Origin: VFKU01 sp964620045
GTDB taxonomy: Bacteria; Hydrogenedentota; Hydrogenedentia; Hydrogenedentales; GCA-2746185
NCBI GenBank assembly: GCA_964620045.1
Contig: CAZUJL010000008.1
Location: 62,001 to 126,000 of the forward strand
DNA length: 64,000 nucleotides
Direction: 5' to 3'
The translations under genes were made by a program, and so were the position numbers. Shown in pieces: positions 42,629 through 51,387 of this stretch. How positions within the stretch are numbered: position 1 is the first letter of the stretch; each line of letters opens with the position of its first letter. A model generated the notes under the pieces. It was not told where the DNA came from. It did not search any database and worked only from the letters and a program-made list of their open reading frames with translations.

Positions 42629-45600
42629 GTGCTGAAATTCTCCCTCAAGATTGGCCTCGTTCTGACGGGCCTTGTGCTTTCGACCGGCGCAAACGCCGTC
42701 GATTTCAATCGCGACGTGCGGCCCATCCTCGCGGACCATTGCTTCAAATGCCACGGGCCGGACAAGCAGCGATCGGGCCTGCGTTTCGACGACCCCGCCG
42801 TGCCGCTGGAGAAGAAAGCCATCGTGCCGGGCGATCTCGCCGCGAGCATCATGATCCAGCGCACGACCTCGGACGATCCCGAATTCCAGATGCCGCCGCC
42901 GGACGCGAACCTGCCGCTGAAGCCGGCCGAAATCGAAATCCTGAAACAGTGGGTCGCCGAGGGTGGCAAGTTCGCGCGGCACTGGGCCTTTGAACCTGTG
43001 CCGCCGCGCGAAGAGCCGAAGGTGGACGATTCCGCCGGCTGGGCGCGCAACGCGATCGACGCCTTCGTGCTGCAGGGTCTGCAGACCGCGAACCTCACGC
43101 CCAGCCCAGAGGCGTCGCGCGAACACCTGCTCCGTCGCATTTCGCTGGACATCACTGGCCTGCCGCCCACCCCGAAAGAGATCAACGCGTTCTTGCGCGA
43201 TCGCTCAAAAGATGCCTTTGAGACTAAGATCGATCGGCTGCTCGCGTCGCCCGCGTACGGCGAAAACATGGCGGTGGAGTGGCTCGACCTCGCGCGGTAT
43301 GCGGACACCTTCGGATATCAGGACGACAAGCCGAACAACGTGTGGCCGTGGCGCGACTGGGTCGTGCGCGCGTACAACGAAAACCTCCCGTACTCGGAGT
43401 TCGTAAAGTGGCAGATGGCGGGTGACCTGTTGCCCGCGCCGACGCAAGACCAACTGATCGCCACCGCGTTCAATCGCCTGCACCGGCAGACGAACGAGGG
43501 CGGCAGCATCAACGAAGAGTTCCTCGTGGAGTACGCCGCCGACCGCGTGCAGACGTTTGGCACGACGGTGCTTGGCCTCACGCTCGACTGCGCGCGCTGC
43601 CACGATCACAAGTATGATCCCGTCACGCAGCGCGACTATTACTCGTTCTTCGCCTTCTTCAACAACATCGACGAGTCGGGCATGTACTCGTTTTTCACCG
43701 ACGCAACCCCGACGCCGGGAGCCTATATTTACGCCGACGGCCAGCGCGCGGAGCATGAACGCCTGCAGCAAGCCGTGCGCGACGCCGAAATGAAGCTGTC
43801 CGAAGCGCACGCGGCTGCAGTTGCTCGGGTGCAGCAGGAAAAACCGGCGCTGGGCGACGTGACGCTGCCCGATCCCGTGGTACGCCTTAGTTTTGAATCC
43901 GCCACGGACGGAAAAATCCTGAACGACGTGACCAAGGTGCCCGTAAATGCCGGAGACGTCAAGCTAATTTCTGAAAAGATGGGTATGGCTGCGCATTTTT
44001 CTGGAGAGAATTCCATCTCCGTTTCAGAGGCTGCCGAGTTCGAACGTACCGATCCGTTTTCCATTTCGCTGTGGCTCAAGCCCGGTGCGGGCGGCATGGA
44101 AAAGATGGTCGTGTTGCATCGATCCGCGGCCTCGATGGACGCCGCCAGCCGCGGCTATGAACTGCTACTGGATCAAGGTCATGTCGTATTCAGCCTCATC
44201 CACTTCTGGCCCGGCAACGCGATTCGCGTGCGCACGGAACAGACGGTGCCGACGGGGGAGTGGACGCAAGTCGCGGTGACCTACGACGGCTCGAGTCGCG
44301 CCGCCGGCGCGACCGTGTATATCAACGGCGTAGCGGCGCCCGTGGAAGTGGTTCGCGATGGGCTGTCGCAGACGATTCGGTACGAACGCGGGGCCTACTC
44401 GCTGACGCTCGGCGCACGCTTCCGCGATCCGGGATTTAAAGACGGCACGCTTGACGATCTGCGTGTCTACACCGAATGCCTATCGGCGGCCGAGATCGCG
44501 CAGGTCGCGCGTGACGCCGAGCCGGCGCTGAATCTTACGCCCGATGCGACGGAATATTTTGTACGTCGCGGAGACGATTACCGTCAGGCCCTCGCGGCTG
44601 CACACGACGCGCGCGCGGCCGAGGCAAAATTCGCCGACGCCCTGCAGGAAATCATGGTGATGAAGGACATGGCCAAGGCTCCCGCGGCCCATGTACTCGT
44701 GCGCGGGGCTTACGATGCGCCCCGCGACGAAGTCACGCCGACCACGCCGGCCAGCTTGCTCGCGTTTCCGGATGAATACCCGCGCAACCGGCTGGGTCTC
44801 GCCGAGTGGGCGCTTCGCCGCGACAATCCTCTGACCGCGCGTGTGGAAGTGAACCGCGTGTGGAAGCATTTCTTCGGGCGCGGACTTGTGACGACGCTGG
44901 AGGACTTCGGTCTGCAAGGCCGTCCGCCCTCAAACCAACCGCTGCTGGATTACCTTGCGGCGTGGTTCATGGACAACGGCTGGGATGTGAAAGCGCTGTG
45001 CAAGCTGATCGTCACCTCCGCCACGTACCGGCAGGATTCGACACCCGAGCCTGGTCGCGTAGCCGGCGATCCCGAGAATGTACTGCTCGCGCGTGGTCCA
45101 CGCGGCCGCCTCAGTGCCGAGGAAGTGCGCGACGCCTCGTTGGCCGCGAGCGGCTTACTGGTGAAGACCGTCGGCGGGCCGGGCGTGAAGCCGTACCAGC
45201 CGGGTGACCTCTGGGCCGACGCGAGCAACGTGACCTTCGAGCAAGACCACGGCGACGCGCTGTACCGCCGGAGTTTGTACACCTACATCAAGCGCACCGT
45301 GCCGCCGCCGATGATGACGACCTTCGACCTCGCGAACCGCGAGACCTGCATCGCGCGCCGTGAAGCCACCGCCACACCGCTACAGGCGCTGGTGCTGCTG
45401 AACGACATTCAGTATGTCGAAGCCGCCCGCGTACTCGCCGAGGATGTCCTGGTTGAGCACCGGCGCAAGTCAGAAAAGGCGATCGAGGATGCCTTCCTGC
45501 GGCTCATCAGTCGTGAGCCGTCCAATGCAGAGCGTGCCGTACTCATGGCGACGCTGGAAGAACAGCGCGCGCTGTTTGCGAACGCACCCGAAGGTGCGGC

Positions 45601-45721
45601 CGCCTACGTGAAAGCGGGAGAACGCCCCCTGCGCGAAGGGATTGACCCGGTCGATCTGGCGGCGATGACGGCCGTGGTACAGTTGTTGATGAATTACGAT
45701 GAATTTCAGGTGAAATCATGA
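42629..45721 (+). CDS. PSD1 / planctomycete cytochrome c domain protein with LamG-like insert
   Basis: A GTG at 42629 gives 1030 residues with a signal peptide (LVLTGLVLSTGANA). The planctomycete cytochrome-c domain has a haem-type CFKCH (Cys38, Cys41, His42); the following DUF1549 region includes a second CARCH (Cys321, Cys324, His325). From about residue 410 to 640 a concanavalin/LamG-like domain is inserted (LSFESATDGK, SISLWLKPG, WTQVAVTYDG, DGTLDDLRVY), then DUF1553. Such proteins are a signature of Planctomycetes and relatives and pair with DUF1501 proteins. The role is probably oxidative polysaccharide handling, unproven. The stop overlaps the next start as ATGA. Confidence 0.93.
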   Translation: MLKFSLKIGLVLTGLVLSTGANAVDFNRDVRPILADHCFKCHGPDKQRSGLRFDDPAVPLEKKAIVPGDLAASIMIQRTTSDDPEFQMPPPDANLPLKPAEIEILKQWVAEGGKFARHWAFEPVPPREEPKVDDSAGWARNAIDAFVLQGLQTANLTPSPEASREHLLRRISLDITGLPPTPKEINAFLRDRSKDAFETKIDRLLASPAYGENMAVEWLDLARYADTFGYQDDKPNNVWPWRDWVVRAYNENLPYSEFVKWQMAGDLLPAPTQDQLIATAFNRLHRQTNEGGSINEEFLVEYAADRVQTFGTTVLGLTLDCARCHDHKYDPVTQRDYYSFFAFFNNIDESGMYSFFTDATPTPGAYIYADGQRAEHERLQQAVRDAEMKLSEAHAAAVARVQQEKPALGDVTLPDPVVRLSFESATDGKILNDVTKVPVNAGDVKLISEKMGMAAHFSGENSISVSEAAEFERTDPFSISLWLKPGAGGMEKMVVLHRSAASMDAASRGYELLLDQGHVVFSLIHFWPGNAIRVRTEQTVPTGEWTQVAVTYDGSSRAAGATVYINGVAAPVEVVRDGLSQTIRYERGAYSLTLGARFRDPGFKDGTLDDLRVYTECLSAAEIAQVARDAEPALNLTPDATEYFVRRGDDYRQALAAAHDARAAEAKFADALQEIMVMKDMAKAPAAHVLVRGAYDAPRDEVTPTTPASLLAFPDEYPRNRLGLAEWALRRDNPLTARVEVNRVWKHFFGRGLVTTLEDFGLQGRPPSNQPLLDYLAAWFMDNGWDVKALCKLIVTSATYRQDSTPEPGRVAGDPENVLLARGPRGRLSAEEVRDASLAASGLLVKTVGGPGVKPYQPGDLWADASNVTFEQDHGDALYRRSLYTYIKRTVPPPMMTTFDLANRETCIARREATATPLQALVLLNDIQYVEAARVLAEDVLVEHRRKSEKAIEDAFLRLISREPSNAERAVLMATLEEQRALFANAPEGAAAYVKAGERPLREGIDPVDLAAMTAVVQLLMNYDEFQVKS

Positions 45722-47160
45722 CGCACCAAAACTGCCTCTGCACCGGTGACGCACCCATCTCCGATCTCAGCCGCCGCGATTTCCTCGCGCGCTTCGGTCT
45801 GGGCCTCGGCGCCGTGGCGCTTGGTGAATTGGTGCATGCGGATGCGCCGGACGTTTTTGTGCCGGGGCCGCACTTCGCGCCAAAAGCGAAACGAATCATT
45901 TACCTTTTTCAAAGCGGCGGCCCGTCGCAACTCGACCTCTTCGACTACAAGCCCCTGCTGAACGAGCGCAACGGCGAGGAGTTGCCTGATTCCGTGCGCA
46001 AGCGCCAGCGGCTCACCGGCATGTCGGCCAATCAATCGACGCTGCCGCTGGCGGGCAGCCAGTTTAAGTTCGCGCAGCACGGCGCGAGCGGCGCGTGGGT
46101 GAGCGATGCGCTGCCATACACGTCCAAGATTGCCGACGACCTCTGTTTCGTGAAGTCGCTCTACACCGAGGCGATCAACCACGACCCCGCAATTACGTTT
46201 TTCCAGACCGGCTCGCAGATCGCGGGCCGTCCGTCCGTCGGCGCATGGCTGAGCTACGGCCTCGGCAGCGAGAACGCGGACTTGCCGGCCTTTGTCGTGA
46301 TGCTGACCAAAGGCGAAGGCGGCCAGCCGCTGTACTCGCGCCTGTGGGGCAGCGGTTTCCTCCCGGCGAGTCACCAAGGCGTGCATTTCCGCTCAGGCAC
46401 GGACCCGGTGTTGTATCTCGGCAATCCCGAAGGCGTAACGGGCGAGAGCCGCCGCGCGTTGTTGGCGCGGCTGAATGAGTTGCACGAACTAAACCGCGCC
46501 TCGCTGGGCGATGCCGCCGTGGAAAGCCGCATTGCGCAGTACGAGATGGCCTTCCGCATGCAGACTTCCGTGCCCGAAGTGACTGATCTCTCCGGCGAGC
46601 CCGATTCCATTTTCGAGGAGTACGGCCCGGATTCGCGCACGCCCGGCACCTACGCGGCGAACTGCATCCTCGCGCGGCGCCTGGCCGAGCGTGGTGTGCG
46701 TTTCATCCAGTTGTTCCATCGCGGCTGGGATCAGCACGGCAGCCTGCCGACGGAACTGCGGCAGCAGTGTAAGGAAACCGACCAGGCGACGGCTGCACTC
46801 GTAACCGATCTAAAACGGCGTGGGCTGCTCGACGAAACCTTGGTGATCTGGGGCGGCGAGTTCGGGCGCACGAGTTATTCGCAGGGCGCGCTCACGCCCA
46901 CCGACTATGGCCGCGATCACCATCCGCGCTGTTTCACATCATGGATGGCGGGCGGCGGCGTGAAGGCGGGACTCAGCTATGGCGCGACCGACGACTTTGG
47001 CTACAACATCGTCGAGAACGGCGTGCACGTCCACGATTTCCACGCGACCATGCTGCACCTGATGGGGATTGACCACGAGCGCCTGACGTATAAGTATCAG
47101 GGCCGCCGGTTCCGGCTGACAGACGTGCACGGCCGTGTCGTAAAGGAAATGCTGGCCTGA
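45718..47160 (+). CDS. DUF1501 family Tat-exported protein
   Basis: This 480-residue protein starts at ATG 45718, overlapping the PSD1 stop by 4 bases. It has a twin-arginine motif (SRRDFLARFGLGLGA, Arg19-Arg20) and the sulfatase-like DUF1501 core: YLFQSGGPSQLDLFDYKP, later HRGWDQHG, ETLVIWGGEFGRT and GRDHHP with several metal-binding His/Asp. The family is thought to be phosphatase/sulfatase-fold, but its activity is unknown. The DUF1549/1553-DUF1501 gene pair is strongly conserved in Planctomycetes and Verrucomicrobia. Confidence 0.94.
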   Translation: MTHQNCLCTGDAPISDLSRRDFLARFGLGLGAVALGELVHADAPDVFVPGPHFAPKAKRIIYLFQSGGPSQLDLFDYKPLLNERNGEELPDSVRKRQRLTGMSANQSTLPLAGSQFKFAQHGASGAWVSDALPYTSKIADDLCFVKSLYTEAINHDPAITFFQTGSQIAGRPSVGAWLSYGLGSENADLPAFVVMLTKGEGGQPLYSRLWGSGFLPASHQGVHFRSGTDPVLYLGNPEGVTGESRRALLARLNELHELNRASLGDAAVESRIAQYEMAFRMQTSVPEVTDLSGEPDSIFEEYGPDSRTPGTYAANCILARRLAERGVRFIQLFHRGWDQHGSLPTELRQQCKETDQATAALVTDLKRRGLLDETLVIWGGEFGRTSYSQGALTPTDYGRDHHPRCFTSWMAGGGVKAGLSYGATDDFGYNIVENGVHVHDFHATMLHLMGIDHERLTYKYQGRRFRLTDVHGRVVKEMLA

Positions 47161-47169
47161 TTCGGCGGG

Positions 47170-47628
47170 CTAGATGCCGTCGCGCTCGAGGTCCGAGAGT
47201 TTTCCCCAAATGCTGCGATGGCCGCGGCGGTCCGTGGGTGTTTCACTGTTCGTCTTCGGCGGATTGGGCGCGCTGTCTGCGATACCTAGGCGTGCTTTGA
47301 GCGACACGTTCTGTGCCTCGAGCAGCGTGATCATCGCGTCGCGTTTTTCCAGTTCCAGTGACAACTCAGCGATTTTGGTTCGCGACTGCGCGACTACGGT
47401 GAAAAACTCATCGATCGTGGCATTGAGCTCGGTCCAGAATGCCGGATCGGGCCCGCTTTGCGCTTCGGTTGGCGTGAATGCGTTGGGGCGGATTTCGATC
47501 CCGACACGCATCGCGCGATCGGCGGGACGAAGTTCGGTGATGTTCGATTCGGGCTCAGCAGGACTACGCTGCTGCTCGACCCGGCGCTCCGGCAAGTTCA
47601 CAGGCGACTGGACCCCCCACGCATTCAA
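47170..47628 (-). CDS. hypothetical coiled-coil protein
   Basis: A minus-strand frame of up to 152 residues, starting from TTG at 47628 or an internal start (for example ATG at codon 40), with no clear ribosome site. A convincing coiled coil spans about residues 78-112 (SRTKIAELSLELEKRDAM). The ends are polar and Pro-rich. I see no family. The opposite strand is also open across this stretch, but its translation is Ser/Arg-rich and looks like a shadow. The strand choice is therefore likely but not certain. Confidence 0.5.
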   Translation of the reverse strand: MNAWGVQSPVNLPERRVEQQRSPAEPESNITELRPADRAMRVGIEIRPNAFTPTEAQSGPDPAFWTELNATIDEFFTVVAQSRTKIAELSLELEKRDAMITLLEAQNVSLKARLGIADSAPNPPKTNSETPTDRRGHRSIWGKLSDLERDGI

Positions 47629-47719
47629 GTAAACGGCGTCACAACCGTAGTGTGCGTACTATCCACTGCCTGCGGGCGACCATAACAGAGGTGTTCCATC
47701 CTTGCAACAGGAATAGTTT

Positions 47720-47750
47720 ACCGCGCGCCGAGAAATGCTCGACGCGCGGT
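47720..47750 (-). terminator. hairpin downstream of the exporter/DUF4097 operon
   Basis: ACCGCGCG (47720-47727) pairs with CGCGCGGT (47743-47750), and an inner CGAG/CTCG pair surrounds loop AAATG. It lies 87 bases past the DUF4097 stop in the direction of transcription. No T-run is present. The rest of the 208-base gap 47629-47836 holds nothing else I can identify. Confidence 0.4.
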
Positions 47751-47836
47751 TACATTGTTGACGCCCTGACTAAATTCTGGACAGTTGCGGGGAAATCGGT
47801 ACGATTTCAGCAAGTGTTTTGTATTGAATTTTCGGT

Positions 47837-48727
47837 TTAGCTCGCGGACTTTATGTGCGCGCTGCCGTTTACCGTGCGCAACTCGATAAGCGGGCCGCCC
47901 GCGCCGACAGTACCTTCGAGGCGCTTGCGTTTCTCCTCCTGCGTGCTCGCCAGCGGAAGCGAGCACGATGCGGACCCGTTTACGGTCCGCAGTTCGACAT
48001 TGAACGACGCATTTTCCGGCACCGTGACGTTGACGCTGCCGTTGACGCTCTCCAGCGAGATCGGGCCGCTGATCGGCGCGTCCTTGCGCGTAACGACGGA
48101 GACCGAGCCGTTGGTCGTGTCGCCCTGAATTTCACCGGAAATATCATCGAGGTTGAGTTTGCCGTTGGTGCTGTGGGCGCGCACGGTGCCCGTGATGCTG
48201 GACAGGCGAACGCTTCCGTTTGTCGTTTCGACCGATGTGTTGCCTTCCACATCACTCATCTCCACGGTGCTGTTCACCGTGTCGATCGTCGGCGCCACGC
48301 GTCGCGGCGCCGTGATGCGATAGGTCACGTCGAATTCAACGCCCTGCACGTTCGGATAGTGGGTCGTGATTGTGCGGCTGGACGCATCGCCGCCAATTTC
48401 CACCTTCAACTCGTCAAATACTTTCTGCGCCTGTTCGTCGGTGGCCGCTTCGTTCGCCTTCAGTCCCAAAAGGCGCAGCAGCCACGAGGCCCCACCGTTG
48501 TCCGTCCGCATGCGTTTCTCGGCCACGATATGAATCTCGTCCTTGTCCCACGTCTCGACGGTGATGCGGCCGTTGCGGTTGTCGAGTGTAAATTTCCCGC
48601 CCGCCGACAGGGGCAGGGTCTGGTCGATAGTCGCGGTGTATTCGTCCTTGGCGGGCGCGGCGAAGGCGGCGCCGGCGAAGACGACGGCGCCAAGGCACAG
48701 GGCAATGCTCACTCGTCGGGCGTACAT
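47837..48727 (-). CDS. exported DUF4097 (adhesin-like) beta-helix protein
   Basis: The 296-residue protein has a signal peptide (ALCLGAVVFAGAAFAAPA). Its body consists of short repeated strands built round VNS/TNGS/VNGS turns, e.g. IDTVNSTVEM, ETTNGSVRLSS, HSTNGKLNLDD, DTTNGSVSV, ESVNGSVNV and RTVNGSASC, the DUF4097 pattern that folds as a right-handed beta-helix. It is the last gene of a minus-strand operon after two ABC exporters, 12 bases from the previous gene. A similar grouping with transporters is known for bacitracin/bactofilin-like envelope-stress loci, but a specific role cannot be read from sequence. Confidence 0.88.
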   Translation of the reverse strand: MYARRVSIALCLGAVVFAGAAFAAPAKDEYTATIDQTLPLSAGGKFTLDNRNGRITVETWDKDEIHIVAEKRMRTDNGGASWLLRLLGLKANEAATDEQAQKVFDELKVEIGGDASSRTITTHYPNVQGVEFDVTYRITAPRRVAPTIDTVNSTVEMSDVEGNTSVETTNGSVRLSSITGTVRAHSTNGKLNLDDISGEIQGDTTNGSVSVVTRKDAPISGPISLESVNGSVNVTVPENASFNVELRTVNGSASCSLPLASTQEEKRKRLEGTVGAGGPLIELRTVNGSAHIKSAS

Positions 48728-48739
48728 GGGTGTGTCCTC

Positions 48740-49567
48740 CTAGTCGGTCACGGCCATGGGCGTTGTGTATTCCCGATGGCGCACAGTTAATCCGGCGAGC
48801 GCGAGGCACACGCCGGAGAACAGCAGCAGTACAAGCATTGCCATGGCGGGTTCCACGGTCACTTTGGAGACGAAAATTTCGTCCTTGGCCTGGTTGAAGA
48901 GTTGTTCCCACACATTGCCGCTCGGCGGCAACAGCGCGGTCACGTATTTTTCGATCGTCAGCAGGTCGGTAACGCCCGGCGCCAGAATCGCGATGCGCTG
49001 CCATCCGAAGAACAACAACGCGCCGATGATCACCGGGTGCCGCAACAGCGCGCCCAGCAGGGTGCACAGGGCGCCATAGCCCAGCAGCGACATGATCGCC
49101 ACGCCTTCGTAGCGCAGCAGGGTCACCGTGGTGATTGTGGCGGTCTCAGGAAGGCCATAGGGGATTACGGTCAGCCGCAGGGTGACGATGGCAACCGCGA
49201 TGAGCGTCGCGCAGACGACCAGATAGGCGAGGAACTTGCCCATGATCCACGCCGTGCGCGGGATGGGGCGCGTGAGCAAATAGGAGACGGTCTGCGATTC
49301 GACATCCTCGCCCACGAGCATCGCGGCAAAGAACAGCGCCAGCAGCGGTGTCACGCCAGAGACGTAGAAGGTCTCGATCATCAGCTCCATTACCATGTCG
49401 CGTGTAGGCAAATCGTCACCGTGCGCATGCGGCACGAGCAGAATCAGCAAGGGGATGAGCGCCGGCAGGAGGATGAGTGCGAAGGCCGCGTGCGTCCGCC
49501 GCCGGCGCAGCGCGGCGGACAATCCGTGCGCCAGTGCGGTCTGAACAGCGAGCAGATATGCGGCCAT
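48740..49567 (-). CDS. ABC-2 type exporter permease (second)
   Basis: A 275-residue membrane protein with about six hydrophobic helices, including FALILLPALIPLLILLV near residue 35, a large loop with GEDVESQTVSYLLTRPIPRTAW typical of ABC-2 permeases (key residues E-TVSYLLTRP), and a final helix at about 245-262. It pairs with the ATPase gene 10 bases upstream. The exported substrate is unknown. Permeases with this TxxYLLxRP motif are common in gliding/multidrug-type exporters. Confidence 0.88.
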   Translation of the reverse strand: MAAYLLAVQTALAHGLSAALRRRRTHAAFALILLPALIPLLILLVPHAHGDDLPTRDMVMELMIETFYVSGVTPLLALFFAAMLVGEDVESQTVSYLLTRPIPRTAWIMGKFLAYLVVCATLIAVAIVTLRLTVIPYGLPETATITTVTLLRYEGVAIMSLLGYGALCTLLGALLRHPVIIGALLFFGWQRIAILAPGVTDLLTIEKYVTALLPPSGNVWEQLFNQAKDEIFVSKVTVEPAMAMLVLLLFSGVCLALAGLTVRHREYTTPMAVTD

Positions 49568-49577
49568 CGTCGGTCCT

Positions 49578-50507
49578 CTACTTCACCAGGTAATCGAACA
49601 CGGACTGCAGGTTGTCGTCGGGGCAATGGATCGAATCGATCGCGATACCGCGCTCGACCACGAGCGCATTCAGCGCGGGATAGAACCGGCCCGGATCGCG
49701 TGTGCGGATGCAGAGCGTCGTGCCGGTGATGTCGACGCCCAGTGTGGCGGCGTCCTGCGCGAAATGCTGCGCGATATCGCGCGCGCCGCTGCTTACGATT
49801 TCGACGGCGTGCGGGTGCTCGTCGATGAGTTCGCGGATGTGGCGGATGGGCCCCTGCGCGAGGATGCTGCCGCCGTGCATCAGGATGACGGTGTCGGTCA
49901 CGCGTTCGATTTCGTAGAGCACGTGGCTGGACACAATCACGGTGCGACCGGACGCGCCCAGGCGCTGAATCAGGCGGAACACGTCCTCGCGGCCCTCGGG
50001 ATCGAGGCCCGACATCGGTTCGTCCAGGATCAGCAGCTCGGGATCGTGCGCGATGGCCTGCGCAATTCGGATGCGCTGGCGCATACCCTGGCTATAGCTG
50101 GAGAGCGGATCGTTTATGCGCTTCGTCATGCCGACCTGCTCGCACGCGACCCGCGCGGCTGCGTCCGCCGCTCGCGGCGTCAATCCGCTGTATCGGCAAA
50201 GCCAACGCACAAAGGCGAGTCCGCTCATGTTGTCGAAGAAGCGATCGAGTTCTGGGCAATACCCGACGCGTTTCAATACGCGCAGGTTGTTGCGCGGATC
50301 CTCGCCGAACACGCGCACGCGGCCGCGGCTTGGGTTATACAGGCCGAGCACGAGGCGCAGCAGGGTGGTTTTGCCCGCGCCGTTTGGCCCGAGCAGTCCG
50401 GTGACGCCACGGCCAATCTGCACATCAAGCCGATTCACGGCGACCACTTCGCCGAACCATTTCGACGTTTCGTTCATCTCGATCACGAGGCTGCCGTTCA
50501 GGCTCAT
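49578..50507 (-). CDS. ABC exporter ATPase (second)
   Basis: This protein from the ATG at 50507 has 309 residues: Walker A GPNGAGKTT (40-48), signature YSQGMRQR, Walker B LLILDEPMSGLDPEG and H-loop VSSHVLYEIE. The C-terminal ~80 residues form the extra domain usual in CcmA/NatA-like exporters. The start overlaps the stop of the first permease by 4 bases (50504-50507), placing both transporters in one transcript. Confidence 0.93.
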   Translation of the reverse strand: MSLNGSLVIEMNETSKWFGEVVAVNRLDVQIGRGVTGLLGPNGAGKTTLLRLVLGLYNPSRGRVRVFGEDPRNNLRVLKRVGYCPELDRFFDNMSGLAFVRWLCRYSGLTPRAADAAARVACEQVGMTKRINDPLSSYSQGMRQRIRIAQAIAHDPELLILDEPMSGLDPEGREDVFRLIQRLGASGRTVIVSSHVLYEIERVTDTVILMHGGSILAQGPIRHIRELIDEHPHAVEIVSSGARDIAQHFAQDAATLGVDITGTTLCIRTRDPGRFYPALNALVVERGIAIDSIHCPDDNLQSVFDYLVK

Positions 50508-51385
50508 CGGCCGGTCTCCGCGTGCCGGGCCTTCTGGCAGACGATGGCGAGCGCGATGCCGCAGACGGTGGCGATATACGCGGCAGACCATTTCCAATCC
50601 ACGTCCACGGGATTGGGGAACCGGGTATCGGCGAAGAGCTTTTCGCCGATGTTGTTCAGCGTGACCGGATAGGCCAGCGCGAGGTAATTGGCTCTCTCCA
50701 GCAACTGCGCGACAAGGAGCGACGTGAAGATATTGACGAGCGTCAGCATGAACACGGCCACACCCGCGAACTTTCCGCTGTCGATCATCGACGAGCTGGC
50801 GAGAATGACGAGCGCGAAGGAACCCACCATCAGCACGGAGTAGAGGATCACGGGGATGGTGGTGTAGAGCGAGGTTTGGAGGGTGTCGATGGTCGGGTTG
50901 AACAGCGTATGCACGAGGATCATCAAGAGCGCGGGGGCCGCCGTCAGCGACAGGCCGATCGTCATCAACGCCATGATTTTGCCCATCACATAGTCGCGCC
51001 AGTTGATCGGCTTTGAGAAGTAGACGTCGACCAGATTGTTCCGGAAATCGTTGCAGATAAGGCCGGACCCGGCGTAGACGAGTGTGAGGAAGATGAGCGG
51101 ACTCTGGAAGCGAAGGAAGTCGAAGTAGACCCACGCGCCGAATTGCTCGAAAGCCAGCTCCGTGACCGCCGTTGAGAACGGCGCGCCAGGGTATTTCGAG
51201 GCAACGTCGATGATGTAGATTTGGAGAATTCGCATCAGCAGATGGAAATTGCCGAACAGCACCAGGACGATGAACATACGCCGCGCGAGCAGCACGCGCA
51301 GTTCCTGCGACACGATGACGGCCCAACGCCCGCGCCGCCGCAGCGTGCCCGCGTAGGTCCGGTATGACTGATCGTAGACGGGCAT
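50504..51385 (-). CDS. ABC-2 type exporter permease (first)
   Basis: A 293-residue membrane protein with about six helices (FIVLVLFGNFHLLM, SPLIFLTLVYAGSGLI, IGLSLTAAPALLMILV and others). The motif GLICNDFRNNLVDVYFSKPINW corresponds to the ABC-2 permease pattern (key residues D-R-VDVYFSKPI-W). It lies 2 bases after the first ATPase gene and overlaps the second ATPase gene by 4 bases. Substrate unknown. Confidence 0.88.
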   Translation of the reverse strand: MPVYDQSYRTYAGTLRRRGRWAVIVSQELRVLLARRMFIVLVLFGNFHLLMRILQIYIIDVASKYPGAPFSTAVTELAFEQFGAWVYFDFLRFQSPLIFLTLVYAGSGLICNDFRNNLVDVYFSKPINWRDYVMGKIMALMTIGLSLTAAPALLMILVHTLFNPTIDTLQTSLYTTIPVILYSVLMVGSFALVILASSSMIDSGKFAGVAVFMLTLVNIFTSLLVAQLLERANYLALAYPVTLNNIGEKLFADTRFPNPVDVDWKWSAAYIATVCGIALAIVCQKARHAETGR

Positions 51386-51387
51386 GG

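Noticed and set aside
47231..47245. GTGTTTCACTGTTCG as a possible parS half
   Set aside because: Only the left half resembles parS; the palindrome is not completed and it lies in a predicted gene.
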